DNA of 64,000 bases from positions 30,556 through 94,555 of the forward strand of contig JAGLOO010000040.1 in assembly GCA_023138875.1 (NCBI GenBank). Direction: 5' to 3'. Within the stretch, counting starts at the first letter, position 1. Every line of letters begins with the position of its first letter. The position numbers were made by a program, and so were the translations under genes. The notes under the pieces are model-generated. The model searched no databases. It was not told where the DNA came from and saw only the letters and a program-made list of their open reading frames with translations. This DNA is from Bacteroidales bacterium (GTDB taxonomy: Bacteria > Bacteroidota > Bacteroidia > Bacteroidales > GCA-2748055). Below are positions 1 to 8,919 of the stretch, piece after piece.

Positions 1-345
1 CTCATACCCGAAAGCTTGTTCCCAGCTTTTAATCCTTGGCTTAACAATAATATGGGTGGTCAGATTATCCTGGCCAATGGCTGATGTAGTTCCGGTTAAT
101 GAGAGTATTCCAATTCCCTTGGGTTGCCCCTGCACAATGCTACCCTTGCCCTGGTGACGTATGATGAATCCGTCATTCACCAGCATCTCCAGTGCATTCC
201 GGACCGTAGGGCGGGTGAGGTGATGGGCAGCACATAACTCATTTTCTGAAGGCAGAAGATCACCTCTGTTGTAAGTACCGTCTTCGATGAGCTTCCTGAG
301 CTTTTCATATAGCTTTCGGTATTGTGGTGCCTCTTTGATTGCCAT
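1..345 (-). CDS. GntR-family transcriptional regulator, C-terminus cut by window edge
   Basis: Reading the minus strand from the ATG at 345 gives 115 uninterrupted codons up to the window edge. The N-terminus has the GntR winged-helix pattern: QYRKLYEKLRKLI, then LLPSENELC, TRPTVRNAL and a wing ending RHQGKGSIV (about residues 8-75). The rest leads into what should be a ligand-binding (UTRA-like) domain that is cut off. No earlier in-frame ATG exists. It is divergent from the E2/E1 operon that begins at 610, so it probably regulates that operon; this is inferred from position only. The ligand is unknown, but a sugar phosphate is typical of this family. Confidence 0.85.
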   Translation of the reverse strand, partial: MAIKEAPQYRKLYEKLRKLIEDGTYNRGDLLPSENELCAAHHLTRPTVRNALEMLVNDGFIIRHQGKGSIVQGQPKGIGILSLTGTTSAIGQDNLTTHIIVKPRIKSWEQAFGYE

Positions 346-445
346 TGGAAGCGTGATTCTTATTTGTATATAATAATAAATGAAGTTGTAAATATAAGTA
401 TTGGTTTTTAATTGTCAAAATATTATCAGCTCGAAATTATTTAAT

Positions 446-475
446 TAACATTATAACAATAAGATAACATTATAA
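446..475. repeat. 11-bp direct repeat, 19-bp period, in divergent promoter region
   Basis: TAACATTATAA occurs at 446-456 and again, identical, at 465-475. The 19-bp period is close to two helical turns, which would place both copies on one face of the DNA. The repeat lies between the divergent GntR gene and the operon starting at 610, just upstream of the best promoter candidate. It may be an activator or repressor site, but low complexity in this AT-rich stretch is an alternative. Confidence 0.4.
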
Positions 476-498
476 TAGCATGCTGATGTAGTTTTCTT

Positions 499-528
499 TT
501 TGAAATATATAAATAAATAGTACATTTG
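499..528 (+). promoter_or_regulatory. Bacteroidota-type promoter for the 610-8919 operon
   Basis: A TTTG at 499-502 is followed after 18 bp by TACATTTG at 521-528, a perfect match to the TAnnTTTG -7 box of Bacteroidota. Spacing is one base below the usual 19-21. Transcription would start near 535 and leave a leader of about 75 nt. That leader carries three copies of GTTAGAA (554-560, 571-577, 579-585). Confidence 0.5.
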
Positions 529-543
529 CACATGTGTAGACAA
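526..543. promoter_or_regulatory. Candidate GntR operator over the -7 box and start site
   Basis: The stretch TTGCACATGTGTAGACAA overlaps the end of the -7 box and the predicted start of transcription. It contains the perfect 8-bp palindrome CACATGTG (529-536) and is flanked by TTG/CAA. Its reverse strand begins TTGTC, loosely like the 18-bp operator found elsewhere in the window. The dyad is imperfect, so this is a weak candidate. Confidence 0.25.
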
Positions 544-609
544 GTAGGAAAGAGTTAGAAGGTTTAGTGAGTTAGAAAGTTAGAAATTATGAACTTATAA
601 TCAAGAAAA

Positions 610-1983
610 ATGGCGCATGCAGTTATAATGCCCCGGCAGGGACAATCGGTTGAGAGTTGTATTCTCACAGAATGGTATAAAGGTGTTGGAGACCAGGTTT
701 CCCGGGGGGACCTGCTATTTGCATATGAAACCGATAAAGCATCCTTCGAAGAGGAGGCTCAGGCAGATGGTATTCTGCTGGCCCGCTTTTATGAAGAGGG
801 AGACGAGGTTCCTGTACTCGTTAACACAGCTGTGATCGGAGCTGAAGGGGAATCGGTTGAAGAATTTCGTCCGGGAAGTAGTGCTGTGGATGAAGAGGCT
901 GTTGCAGCGGAAAAGCCGGTGGAGGAAGCTGCCGGGGTAATTGAACAGCAGCAGATTCTGGTGCAACCTGCAGGTAATGGAAAGATTGCCATATCTCCAA
1001 GGGCTAAAAAACTGGCTAAAGAAAAGCGTGTGGTTGTTGAATACATTGCCGGGAGCGGACCGGGTGGGAGGATCATAGAGCGGGATATCCTGGAAGAGAT
1101 TAAAAATGGGAAGCGTCTTACTCCGCTGGCTCAGAAAAAACTGGAAGGAGAAGGACTTGTAGTTCCGGGTGAAGGAAAAACTCCTTACGGAAAGATCACT
1201 TCCAAAGACCTGGTGGAATCCTCACAGGTTGCTCAAGTCCAGCCTGGTATATCCACAGGAGGAAACTATACCGATGAACCCCTGTCAAATGTCCGCAAGA
1301 TCATTGCCGGTGCTATGCACCGCTCGCTGCAGAATTCAGCCCAGCTGACACACCACCTTAGTGCCAATGCATCACGGATGTTGCAATTGCGAAAGGAAGT
1401 GAAGAACAGAATAAACGAAGGATATGCATACAATATCACACTGAACGATATGGTATGTTACGCTGTTATCCGTGCGCTTAAAGGATACCCTGAAGCCAAT
1501 GCTCATTTCCTGGATGGGATCATACGCAAGTTTAACAAAGTGAACATGGGACTTGCGGTTGATACCGACAGGGGACTGATGGTGCCAACATTGCTTAATG
1601 CAGATGATTTCTCTCTGCCGGGCCTCTCCTCGCAGCTGAAAGAGCTTGCCGAAGCCTCCAAAAAGGGAGGTATTTCCCCTGACTTACTTGTTCCTGAAGC
1701 TGCCACATTTACAGTTTCCAACCTGGGTAACTATGGTGTTGAAATGTTTACCCCGGTTATCAACCTGCCACAGGTAGCCATACTGGGTGTCAGTACCATT
1801 ATTTTGCGACCAACCGTGTTGGAAGATGGGTCCTTTGGTTTTCAGCCTTATATGGGCCTTTCACTTACCTATGATCATAGGGCGCTGGACGGGGGACCGG
1901 CCACACAGTTCCTGGCCGAGATCAAGAATCAGATTGAAAAACTCTCTCCGGAGTTACTTTCATATAAGAGATTAAATCAATAA
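610..1983 (+). CDS. Dihydrolipoamide acyltransferase (E2 of a 2-oxoacid dehydrogenase complex)
   Basis: E2 core of a 2-oxoacid dehydrogenase complex; it moves the acyl group from E1 to CoA through a swinging lipoyl arm. The 457-residue protein has a lipoyl domain (about 1-76) with the lipoylation motif ETDKA (Lys43), an acidic/alanine-rich linker, a peripheral-subunit-binding domain (about 126-165, SPRAKKLA ... GPGGRI), a second, degenerate-looking copy of that domain (about 167-203), and the catalytic domain (about 220-457) ending in the active-site HRALDGG motif (His423, Asp427). The E1 gene follows after 29 bp. No lipoamide dehydrogenase (E3) is encoded nearby, so E3 must come from elsewhere. 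Substrate (pyruvate, acetoin, branched-chain or other) cannot be told from sequence. Confidence 0.9.
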   Translation: MAHAVIMPRQGQSVESCILTEWYKGVGDQVSRGDLLFAYETDKASFEEEAQADGILLARFYEEGDEVPVLVNTAVIGAEGESVEEFRPGSSAVDEEAVAAEKPVEEAAGVIEQQQILVQPAGNGKIAISPRAKKLAKEKRVVVEYIAGSGPGGRIIERDILEEIKNGKRLTPLAQKKLEGEGLVVPGEGKTPYGKITSKDLVESSQVAQVQPGISTGGNYTDEPLSNVRKIIAGAMHRSLQNSAQLTHHLSANASRMLQLRKEVKNRINEGYAYNITLNDMVCYAVIRALKGYPEANAHFLDGIIRKFNKVNMGLAVDTDRGLMVPTLLNADDFSLPGLSSQLKELAEASKKGGISPDLLVPEAATFTVSNLGNYGVEMFTPVINLPQVAILGVSTIILRPTVLEDGSFGFQPYMGLSLTYDHRALDGGPATQFLAEIKNQIEKLSPELLSYKRLNQ

Positions 1984-2012
1984 GAAACATAAGACAATAA
2001 ATTCAAAAGAAA

Positions 2013-4481
2013 ATGCCTAAGACACAATTTATCAATCCGTCGGATGCAAGAAAATCCACGACCCTGAAACTGGGATCCATTCCTGTCAATACTTACAAAA
2101 AATCTGTCAAGGACGAGCTTTCCCGGTTTTCAAAGGACGACCTGGTGAGGATCTACAGAGACATGTTGATCATCAGGGAATTTGAAACCATGTTAAACCT
2201 GATCAAAACAACTGAGGAGTACAATGGTATACCCTATTCACATCCCGGACCTGCCCATCTCTCCATCGGACAGGAGGCTGCGGCTGTGGGGATGGCCTAT
2301 AAGCTGGATATCGATGACTTCATTTTCGGTTCCCACCGTTCCCATGGTGAGATTTTAGCCAAGGGCCTTTCTGCCATTCAGAAACTGGATGACGACTCGC
2401 TCCATAATGTTATGAAAAATTTCTTTGATGGCCGCATTCTTTCCATCGTGGAGAAGGGGCACAAGGGTGATTTGAAGTCGCTGGCTTTAAAATTCCTTAC
2501 CTATGGAACACTGGCGGAGATCTTTGCCCGTGAAACAGGTTTCAACAAAGGTCTGGGTGGCTCCATGCATGCATTTTTCACCCCGTTCGGAATCTATCCC
2601 AACAATGCCATTGTGGGTGGATCAGGAGATATTTCGGTGGGAGCTGCACTTTACAAGAAAGTAAACCGCAAGTCCGGGATTGTGGTGGCCAATATCGGAG
2701 ATGCTTCCCTGGGTTGCGGCCCTGTCTGGGAGGGGATGTCTTTCGCTGCCATGGACCAGTACCATGATTTGTGGGAAGGGGATATGCAAGGCGGCCTGCC
2801 TATTATTTTCAATATCATGAACAACCAGTATGGAATGGGTGGACAGACCTGTGGTGAGACCATGGGGTACACCGTTGCAGCCAGGGTTGGCGCTGCGGTG
2901 AACAGGGAGAACATGTATGCCGAGCGGGTGGATGGATACAATCCACTGGCAGTGATCGATGCCTTTGAAAGAAAGATGCAATTGCTCGATGAAAAAAAAG
3001 GGCCGGTTCTGTTGGATGTGCTTACTTATCGTTTCAGCGGCCATTCACCCTCCGACTCATCTTCTTACCGGTCCAAGGAGGAGGTCGAAGCATGGGAATC
3101 CAATGATTCCATTCTAGTGTATGGAAAGGAGCTGATTGAGGCTGGTGTGGCAGATCAATCCGCACTGGATCAGATCAAAAAAGATACAGATGACCTGATC
3201 ATGGGTGCTTTTAAGCTCTCCATTGATGACCAGGTTTCGCCAAGGATGGACCTGGTGGCCAACCCAGGTCTGATCGGGGAGATGATGTTCTCCAACGAAT
3301 CGGTGGATGCCTTGGAAGAGTGTACCCCGGACACACTTATGCCTCTTGAAGAAAATCCCAGGGTGAAACAGATTGCAAGGAAAGAAAGGTATGCATTCGA
3401 CGAGAATGGAAAACCTTATTCGGCCATGAAGCAATACCAGTTCCGGGACGGGATCTTTGAAGCCATCGCTGACAGGTTCTATAAGGACTCAACACTTGTT
3501 GCCTATGGGGAGGAAAACCGTGACTGGGGAGGAGCCTTCGCAGTATACCGCGGACTCACTGAAGCTTTGCCATACCACCGTTTGTTCAATTCGCCCATCT
3601 CGGAGGGAGCCATTGTTGGTACAGCCATCGGATATGGCATGTGCGGGGGAAGGGTGATCCCTGAAATCATGTACTGTGATTTCCTGGGTAGATGTGGTGA
3701 TGAGGTTTTTAACCAGCTTCCCAAATGGCAGGCCATGAGCGGGAATCTGATAAAAATGCCGGTGGTCCTCAGGGTGTCGGTAGGTTCCAAATACGGGGCA
3801 CAGCACTCACAGGACTGGTCATCACTTGTGGCCCATATTCCCGGGATCAAGGTGGTCTTTCCAGCCACTCCATATGATGCCAAAGGGCTGATGAACTCTG
3901 CTCTTCAGGGTACCGATCCTGTAATCTATTTTGAGAGTCAGCGCCTTTATGGAATAGGCGAGGAATTCCACAAAGAAGGAGTCCCGGAAGAATACTATGA
4001 AATCCCGCTGGGTGAACCGGATATCAAACGGGAAGGTGAAGATATCACAATCCTTACCATAGGTGCCACCCTTTACCGGGCCATGGAAGCAGCCGATCTG
4101 CTTAAGGAAAAATATGACATGTCGGCAGAGATCATCGATGCCCGTTCATTGGTACCTTTTAACTATGACCTGGTGCTTGAATCTCTTAAGAAGACTGGCC
4201 GGATCATGCTGGTGAGTGACGCCAGTGAAAGGGGTTCCTATCTGAAGGATTTATCTCAGAATATTACTGAAATGGGATTTGATGACCTGGACGCTCCCCC
4301 GGTGGTTGTGGGCTCACGCAACTGGATTACCCCGGCCTATGAACTGGAAGATTACTTCTTTCCGCAAGCCTCCTGGATACTGGATGCCATTCATGAGAAA
4401 ATCGTTCCTTTAAAGGACCATAAAACCACCAATAACTACACTGCCGGAGAACAGCTACGCAGAAGCAGGCTTGGTGTATAA
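2013..4481 (+). CDS. Fused alpha-beta E1 subunit of a 2-oxoacid dehydrogenase (thiamine diphosphate)
   Basis: Thiamine-diphosphate-dependent decarboxylase that feeds the E2 encoded just upstream. The 822 residues hold an E1-alpha half (about 40-400; GSHRSHG, GGSMHAFF, IVGGSGDISVGAA) and an E1-beta half (about 470-800; YGEENRDWGGAF, SPISEGAIVG, SVGSKYGAQHSQD). The ThDP/metal motif runs from Gly229-Asp230 to Asn270-Asn271. That interval is longer than the usual GDGx(24-27)NN because of an insert around HDLWEGDMQGG. There is a further insert of about 50 residues between GSHRSHG and GGSMHAFF. Fusions of alpha and beta are known in Bacteroidota but are usually nearer 660-690 residues. Substrate unknown. 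Confidence 0.88.
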   Translation: MPKTQFINPSDARKSTTLKLGSIPVNTYKKSVKDELSRFSKDDLVRIYRDMLIIREFETMLNLIKTTEEYNGIPYSHPGPAHLSIGQEAAAVGMAYKLDIDDFIFGSHRSHGEILAKGLSAIQKLDDDSLHNVMKNFFDGRILSIVEKGHKGDLKSLALKFLTYGTLAEIFARETGFNKGLGGSMHAFFTPFGIYPNNAIVGGSGDISVGAALYKKVNRKSGIVVANIGDASLGCGPVWEGMSFAAMDQYHDLWEGDMQGGLPIIFNIMNNQYGMGGQTCGETMGYTVAARVGAAVNRENMYAERVDGYNPLAVIDAFERKMQLLDEKKGPVLLDVLTYRFSGHSPSDSSSYRSKEEVEAWESNDSILVYGKELIEAGVADQSALDQIKKDTDDLIMGAFKLSIDDQVSPRMDLVANPGLIGEMMFSNESVDALEECTPDTLMPLEENPRVKQIARKERYAFDENGKPYSAMKQYQFRDGIFEAIADRFYKDSTLVAYGEENRDWGGAFAVYRGLTEALPYHRLFNSPISEGAIVGTAIGYGMCGGRVIPEIMYCDFLGRCGDEVFNQLPKWQAMSGNLIKMPVVLRVSVGSKYGAQHSQDWSSLVAHIPGIKVVFPATPYDAKGLMNSALQGTDPVIYFESQRLYGIGEEFHKEGVPEEYYEIPLGEPDIKREGEDITILTIGATLYRAMEAADLLKEKYDMSAEIIDARSLVPFNYDLVLESLKKTGRIMLVSDASERGSYLKDLSQNITEMGFDDLDAPPVVVGSRNWITPAYELEDYFFPQASWILDAIHEKIVPLKDHKTTNNYTAGEQLRRSRLGV

Positions 4482-4503
4482 CTGGATAAAACATTTGAAT
4501 TCA

Positions 4504-5742
4504 ATGAGTTTTCTCGAACAATTTCCTGGAAAGGAGTCACTGCTCAAAACCTATGATGAAGTGAGCAAAGGATTCCCAATGAAAATCAATAACCATATTC
4601 ATACACCATATTCTTTCAGTGCCTTCCAAAGTGTGACAGAAGCGGTGCGGAAAGCAGTAGCAGAGGAAGTAAGAATATTAGGGATCAATGACTTTTATGT
4701 GACCGATGGTTACGGCGAGTTTATGGATAAGTGCATCGATCATGGTTTGTTTCCCCTGTTTAATATTGAGCTTATTGGTATCAGTAAAGAGGATCAGGAA
4801 GCCGGGATCAGGGTAAACGATCCGAGCAATCCTGGCAGGACATACATCAGTGGCAAAGGATTGGCTTTCCCGGGTGTTTTACCCAAGCATCAGGAGGAGA
4901 AACTCCAGTCCGTGGTGGAGGAGAGCAACAAACAGGTATCGAAAATGGTTGAGCACCTTAATGCCTGGCTTGACAAGCAAGATGTTGATATTTCCTTGTC
5001 GATGAACGAGATTATGGATAAACAGGCCATGAATTTGCTGCGTGAAAGACATGTGGCCAAGATGATGCGATTAAAGCTAGAGGAGCGCTCAGGCAATGAC
5101 CTGGAGTTCTATGAATTGCTCAAAAGTATCTATGGGGGTAAGTCGTCTGATAAGAAAAGAGAAGATATTGCAGGGATAGAGGACGAACTGAGGTCGAAAT
5201 TATTGAAATCAGGAGCACCTGCTTTTGTGCCGGAAGATGACAAAGCATTCCTTCCCCTGGAGGATATTGTTGAGATCATCAGGGATGCCGGAGGAATTCC
5301 TACCTATCCATTGCTCCTGGATGGTGCAGGTGGACAGATCACTGAATTTGAGAATGGAAAAGAGCAGTTGCTTGAAATACTTGATAGCAGGGGATTCCAG
5401 TCCATTGAATTCATCCCGTTGAGAAATCAGTTAGAGAAGCTGAAGGAGTATGCGGAATATTTTTATGACAATGGATTTATTGTTTCTTTTGGGACCGAAC
5501 ATAATACAACTGCCATGATACCCATTACAGTGAGTTGTAAAGATGATGTTCCGCTTGATGAAATCCTCATGAAGATCTCTTTCAATGGAGCGGCCTATGT
5601 GGCAGCGCATCAATATATGGTTGCCCGTGAAGGTAACAACTACAAGCCCGGAACCCGTGATGAAATGGAGAGGCTTGGACAAGCCATTTTTCAATACTAT
5701 TTCGACACATATAATCCCTCATTTTCAAGTAAGTCATCATAA
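4504..5742 (+). CDS. PHP-domain protein (putative metal-dependent phosphoesterase)
   Basis: A 412-residue cytoplasmic protein with PHP-like signatures: the HxH motif NNHIHTPYSFSAF (His31, His33) near the N-terminus and a late SFGTEHNTT segment that could supply further metal ligands. A helical, charged insert spans roughly residues 110-230. PHP domains hydrolyse phosphoesters with two or three metal ions. The ATG at 4504 is preferred over an in-frame TTG at 4471, which would overlap the E1 gene. It lies 22 bp after E1 and 19 bp before the SDR gene, so it is almost certainly co-transcribed. Its place in the pathway is not known. Confidence 0.65.
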   Translation: MSFLEQFPGKESLLKTYDEVSKGFPMKINNHIHTPYSFSAFQSVTEAVRKAVAEEVRILGINDFYVTDGYGEFMDKCIDHGLFPLFNIELIGISKEDQEAGIRVNDPSNPGRTYISGKGLAFPGVLPKHQEEKLQSVVEESNKQVSKMVEHLNAWLDKQDVDISLSMNEIMDKQAMNLLRERHVAKMMRLKLEERSGNDLEFYELLKSIYGGKSSDKKREDIAGIEDELRSKLLKSGAPAFVPEDDKAFLPLEDIVEIIRDAGGIPTYPLLLDGAGGQITEFENGKEQLLEILDSRGFQSIEFIPLRNQLEKLKEYAEYFYDNGFIVSFGTEHNTTAMIPITVSCKDDVPLDEILMKISFNGAAYVAAHQYMVAREGNNYKPGTRDEMERLGQAIFQYYFDTYNPSFSSKSS

Positions 5743-5761
5743 ATTCAGTCATATACAGGTT

Positions 5762-6943
5762 ATGGATTCAAACAAAGACACCATTTTAGAATTGATCCCC
5801 GCCATTCGGATGATTAAGTCCGAAAATTCGTTGAAAAGCGGAAGTTTTGTGCCTCTGGATCAACTCCTTGAGACAGATCCTGAAAAGATTTCAGTCAGGC
5901 TTGGACGCAGTATTTCTGTTTTTAGGGGCGAGCCTGAAGATGTGCTTGCAGAAGTCGAAAAAGCAAAAGACGATATAGGAGAATATCTCTTTATAGAGAA
6001 CCTTGGGCTGTTGGGCCTGTCGGCCAATAAATCGAAAGTGGAGCAGAAACTGGGAACTGTAAGAAAAGAGAGCAGGGGAGCGGACCTTCCGGAATCAGTT
6101 CCGGTACCTCAAATCAAAAAGCAGTTATACAACAGGATCATTGCCATTACCGGAGGAGCTATGGGATATGGGGAAGGAATTGCAAGACAGTTGTTTGCTG
6201 AAGGGGCCAATGTGGTGCTTCTGGATATTAATGAAGAAGCAGGTATAGCAGTTGCCGGTGAATTGAACGGACAAAAGACTCCCAATCGGGCCTATTTTGT
6301 GAAGACCGATGTGACGGACCTTGAATCTGTAACCAATGCTGTTTATGAAACAGTGTTGGAATTTAGCGGACTGGATGTGATGATCAGCAATGCGGGTGTA
6401 TTGAAAGCCGGCGGAATCGATGATATGGATCCTGCCAGTTTTGATTTTGTGACGAGGGTAAATTACAACGGCTACTTTAATTGTGTGAAGGCTGCAACAC
6501 CTGTGATGAAACAACAGAATCGATTCAGTCCTGGAAATTATGGAGATATTATCCAGATCAACTCAAAATCTGGTCTGGAAGGAAGCAAAAAGAATTTCGC
6601 CTATGCCGGCAGTAAGTTTGCCGGGATTGGCCTTACCCACTCCTTCGCCATGGATTTGATGGGCGACCGGATCAAGGTGAATGCCATTTGTCCGGGTAAT
6701 TTTTTTGAAGGTCCGCTGTGGTCCGATCCTGAAAAAGGACTTTTTATACTGTACCTTCATGCCGGAAAAGTGCCCGGAGCAAAAACAATTGAGGATATAA
6801 AACGTCATTATGAATCATTGGTACCTGCAGGAAGGGGTTGTCGCATCGAGGATGTGGTAAAGGCCATTAAATATGTAATTGACCAGGAATATGAAACCGG
6901 TCAGGCCATACCGGTAACCGGCGGACAGGTAATGCTAAGTTAA
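5762..6943 (+). CDS. Sorbitol-6-phosphate 2-dehydrogenase-like SDR with N-terminal extension
   Basis: Short-chain dehydrogenase, 393 residues. An N-terminal domain of about 125 residues, which I do not recognise, precedes a Rossmann SDR. The nucleotide-binding motif TGGAMGYG starts at Thr130; NNAG-like SNAG, the catalytic Ser268, and Tyr281-x-x-x-Lys285 (YAGSK) are all present. Overall the SDR half resembles SrlD/SorD enzymes, which interconvert glucitol-6-phosphate and fructose-6-phosphate with NAD. The start at ATG 5762 avoids overlap with the PHP gene, which ends at 5742. It sits in the same operon as a SorE-like dehydrogenase and a FGGY kinase, which supports a role in ketose or hexitol phosphate metabolism. 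Exact substrate is inferred. Confidence 0.75.
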   Translation: MDSNKDTILELIPAIRMIKSENSLKSGSFVPLDQLLETDPEKISVRLGRSISVFRGEPEDVLAEVEKAKDDIGEYLFIENLGLLGLSANKSKVEQKLGTVRKESRGADLPESVPVPQIKKQLYNRIIAITGGAMGYGEGIARQLFAEGANVVLLDINEEAGIAVAGELNGQKTPNRAYFVKTDVTDLESVTNAVYETVLEFSGLDVMISNAGVLKAGGIDDMDPASFDFVTRVNYNGYFNCVKAATPVMKQQNRFSPGNYGDIIQINSKSGLEGSKKNFAYAGSKFAGIGLTHSFAMDLMGDRIKVNAICPGNFFEGPLWSDPEKGLFILYLHAGKVPGAKTIEDIKRHYESLVPAGRGCRIEDVVKAIKYVIDQEYETGQAIPVTGGQVMLS

Positions 6944-6946
6944 CGC

Positions 6947-7603
6947 ATGAGGATGGATATTGAAGGGGTTATATTTGACTTGGACGGAACATTGGTACAT
7001 ACCATTGAAGACATTGGGGATGCTGCCAATACAATGCTTGGACAATATGGATTTTCACCACATACGACATCAGATTATTTGAAGTGGATTGGTAGTGGGG
7101 CCGCGAAATTTATTGAAAATGCCCTGGGGCCAGGTATAACTACTGAGCAATTACAGGGCTATGTTTCTGAATTCAAAAAGATTTACGGCAGGAACCTGAA
7201 TAACAAGAGTAGGTTGTATGACGGGATCCCGCAGATGCTGGATGAACTGATTGACCGGGGTCTAAAGATTTCGATCCTTTCCAACAAACCGCACCATCTT
7301 ACAGAAAAAGTTACCAGCTACTATCTATCCGGATGGAAGTTCGATCCTGTATTTGGTCAGCGGGAGCATGTACCCAGAAAACCAGATCCCTCCGCAGCAT
7401 TGGAAATTGCAGGGATGTTGAATATAGAAGTGGACCGCATTCTTTTTGTGGGAGATTCCCTGGGGGACCTAAAGACAGCATTAGCAGCAGGTATGGTACC
7501 TGTAGGAGTTACCTGGGGTTATGGAATTCCTCCTGGTGCTTCTGCCGCAAATGGACATACATTCATAAAACACCCGGTCGAGCTGTTACCGCTCATTACT
7601 TGA
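6947..7603 (+). CDS. HAD-superfamily phosphatase (phosphoglycolate phosphatase-like)
   Basis: A 218-residue HAD hydrolase. Motif I is FDLDGT (nucleophile Asp11, acid/base Asp13), motif II is ILSNK, and the motif III/IV region has RKPDPS and FVGDSLGDL. A helical C1 cap lies between motifs I and II, as in Gph/PgmB-type enzymes. It starts three bases after the SDR stop codon, so translation is probably coupled. It may remove phosphate from a sugar phosphate intermediate or repair a side product such as 2-phosphoglycolate. The substrate cannot be decided from sequence. Confidence 0.85.
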   Translation: MRMDIEGVIFDLDGTLVHTIEDIGDAANTMLGQYGFSPHTTSDYLKWIGSGAAKFIENALGPGITTEQLQGYVSEFKKIYGRNLNNKSRLYDGIPQMLDELIDRGLKISILSNKPHHLTEKVTSYYLSGWKFDPVFGQREHVPRKPDPSAALEIAGMLNIEVDRILFVGDSLGDLKTALAAGMVPVGVTWGYGIPPGASAANGHTFIKHPVELLPLIT

Positions 7604-7650
7604 GTGATATGAACGATCTTCCTAACATAGAATAATTTGAAATACGAAAT

Positions 7651-8919
7651 ATGAAGACAAAAGCAGTAAGATTATACGGAAAGAAAGACTTGAGAATCGA
7701 AGAATTTGAATTGCCTGTTTTAGGCAAAGATGAAATACTTGCAAAGGTAGTTAGTGACAGTTTGTGCATGTCTTCTTATAAAGCCGCCGTCCAGGGGACC
7801 GACCATAAGCGAATACCTGATGATGTAGTTGATAATCCGGTGATCATCGGACATGAATTTGCTGGTGAAATTGTAGAGGTAGGAGCAAAGTGGCAGGCCC
7901 AGTTCAAACCGGGTGATAAATTTGCCATACAGCCTGCGCTGAATTATGAAGACGGACCGGTGGGTGTTTTGAGTGCTCCGGGTTATTCTTACCGTTTCCT
8001 GGGTGGGGATGCCACCTATGTGGTCATTCCCAATGAAGTGATGGAGTTGGGATGTCTTCTTACTTATAATGGACCTGGATATTTCCCTGCCTCCATGGCG
8101 GAACCCCTATCCTGTGTAATCGGTGCCATGCATGCCAATTACCATATCAAACCAGGGACCTATGTCCATGACATGGAGATTGTGGAAGGTGGAAAACTGG
8201 CCATTCTTGCCGGTGTGGGACCCATGGGGCTGGCTGCCATCAATTATGTGATCCATCGTGAGGATCACAAACCCTCCCTTATGGTGGTAACGGATATTGA
8301 CCAGGAACGGCTGGATCGGGCAGCACACCTTTACTCACCCGAACTTGCGAAAAGTCGGGGGATCGATCTCCGCTACGTCAATACATCCCGATTGAAGGAC
8401 CCTGTTGCACATATAAAGAACCTGACCGGAGGAGATGGATACAATGATGTTTTTGTATTTGCGCCTGTGAGCCAGGTGATTGAGCAGGCCGATCAGCTCC
8501 TGGCATTTGATGGTTGCCTGAACTTCTTTGCTGGTCCTGCAGATCCTAAGTTCAGTGCCAAGTTGAACTTCTATAATATCCATTACGCTTTTACACACAT
8601 TGTGGGTACCAGCGGAGGTAATACTGATGATATTAAAGAATCGTTGAAAATGATGGAAAACGGACTGGATGCTTCAGGCCTGATTACCCATATCGGTGGA
8701 CTGAATGCCGTGCCGGAGGCTACCCTTAACCTGCCAAACATACCCGGGGGCAAGAAGCTGATCTATACCCACATGGACATGCCTCTTACTGCCATTTCCG
8801 ATTTTAGAAAACTGGATGAGAATAATCCGCTGTTCAGTGACATAGCCGATATCTGTGACCGCAACGACGGATTGTGGTCTGTGGAGGCAGAGGAGCTGCT
8901 TCTCAAGTCATTCTGCTGA
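7651..8919 (+). CDS. Zinc-binding medium-chain dehydrogenase, L-sorbose-1-phosphate reductase (SorE)-like
   Basis: A 422-residue medium-chain dehydrogenase. The catalytic zinc ligands are visible as Cys39, His68-Glu69 (GHEFAG) and a later AEPLSCV segment. The four-cysteine structural zinc lobe is missing: the segment after FAIQPA has no cysteines. The nucleotide-binding loop is AGVGPMG and the partner Asp is in VVTDID. Length and missing lobe fit SorE-type enzymes, which reduce L-sorbose-1-phosphate to glucitol-6-phosphate. The SDR two genes upstream could then oxidise that product to fructose-6-phosphate. SorE assignment is by resemblance; another sugar phosphate is possible. Confidence 0.72.
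   Translation: MKTKAVRLYGKKDLRIEEFELPVLGKDEILAKVVSDSLCMSSYKAAVQGTDHKRIPDDVVDNPVIIGHEFAGEIVEVGAKWQAQFKPGDKFAIQPALNYEDGPVGVLSAPGYSYRFLGGDATYVVIPNEVMELGCLLTYNGPGYFPASMAEPLSCVIGAMHANYHIKPGTYVHDMEIVEGGKLAILAGVGPMGLAAINYVIHREDHKPSLMVVTDIDQERLDRAAHLYSPELAKSRGIDLRYVNTSRLKDPVAHIKNLTGGDGYNDVFVFAPVSQVIEQADQLLAFDGCLNFFAGPADPKFSAKLNFYNIHYAFTHIVGTSGGNTDDIKESLKMMENGLDASGLITHIGGLNAVPEATLNLPNIPGGKKLIYTHMDMPLTAISDFRKLDENNPLFSDIADICDRNDGLWSVEAEELLLKSFC

Noticed and set aside
5585..5761. Longer N-terminus for the SDR gene
   Set aside because: It would overlap the PHP gene and its translation looks like an out-of-frame shadow; ATG 5762 gives a clean start.
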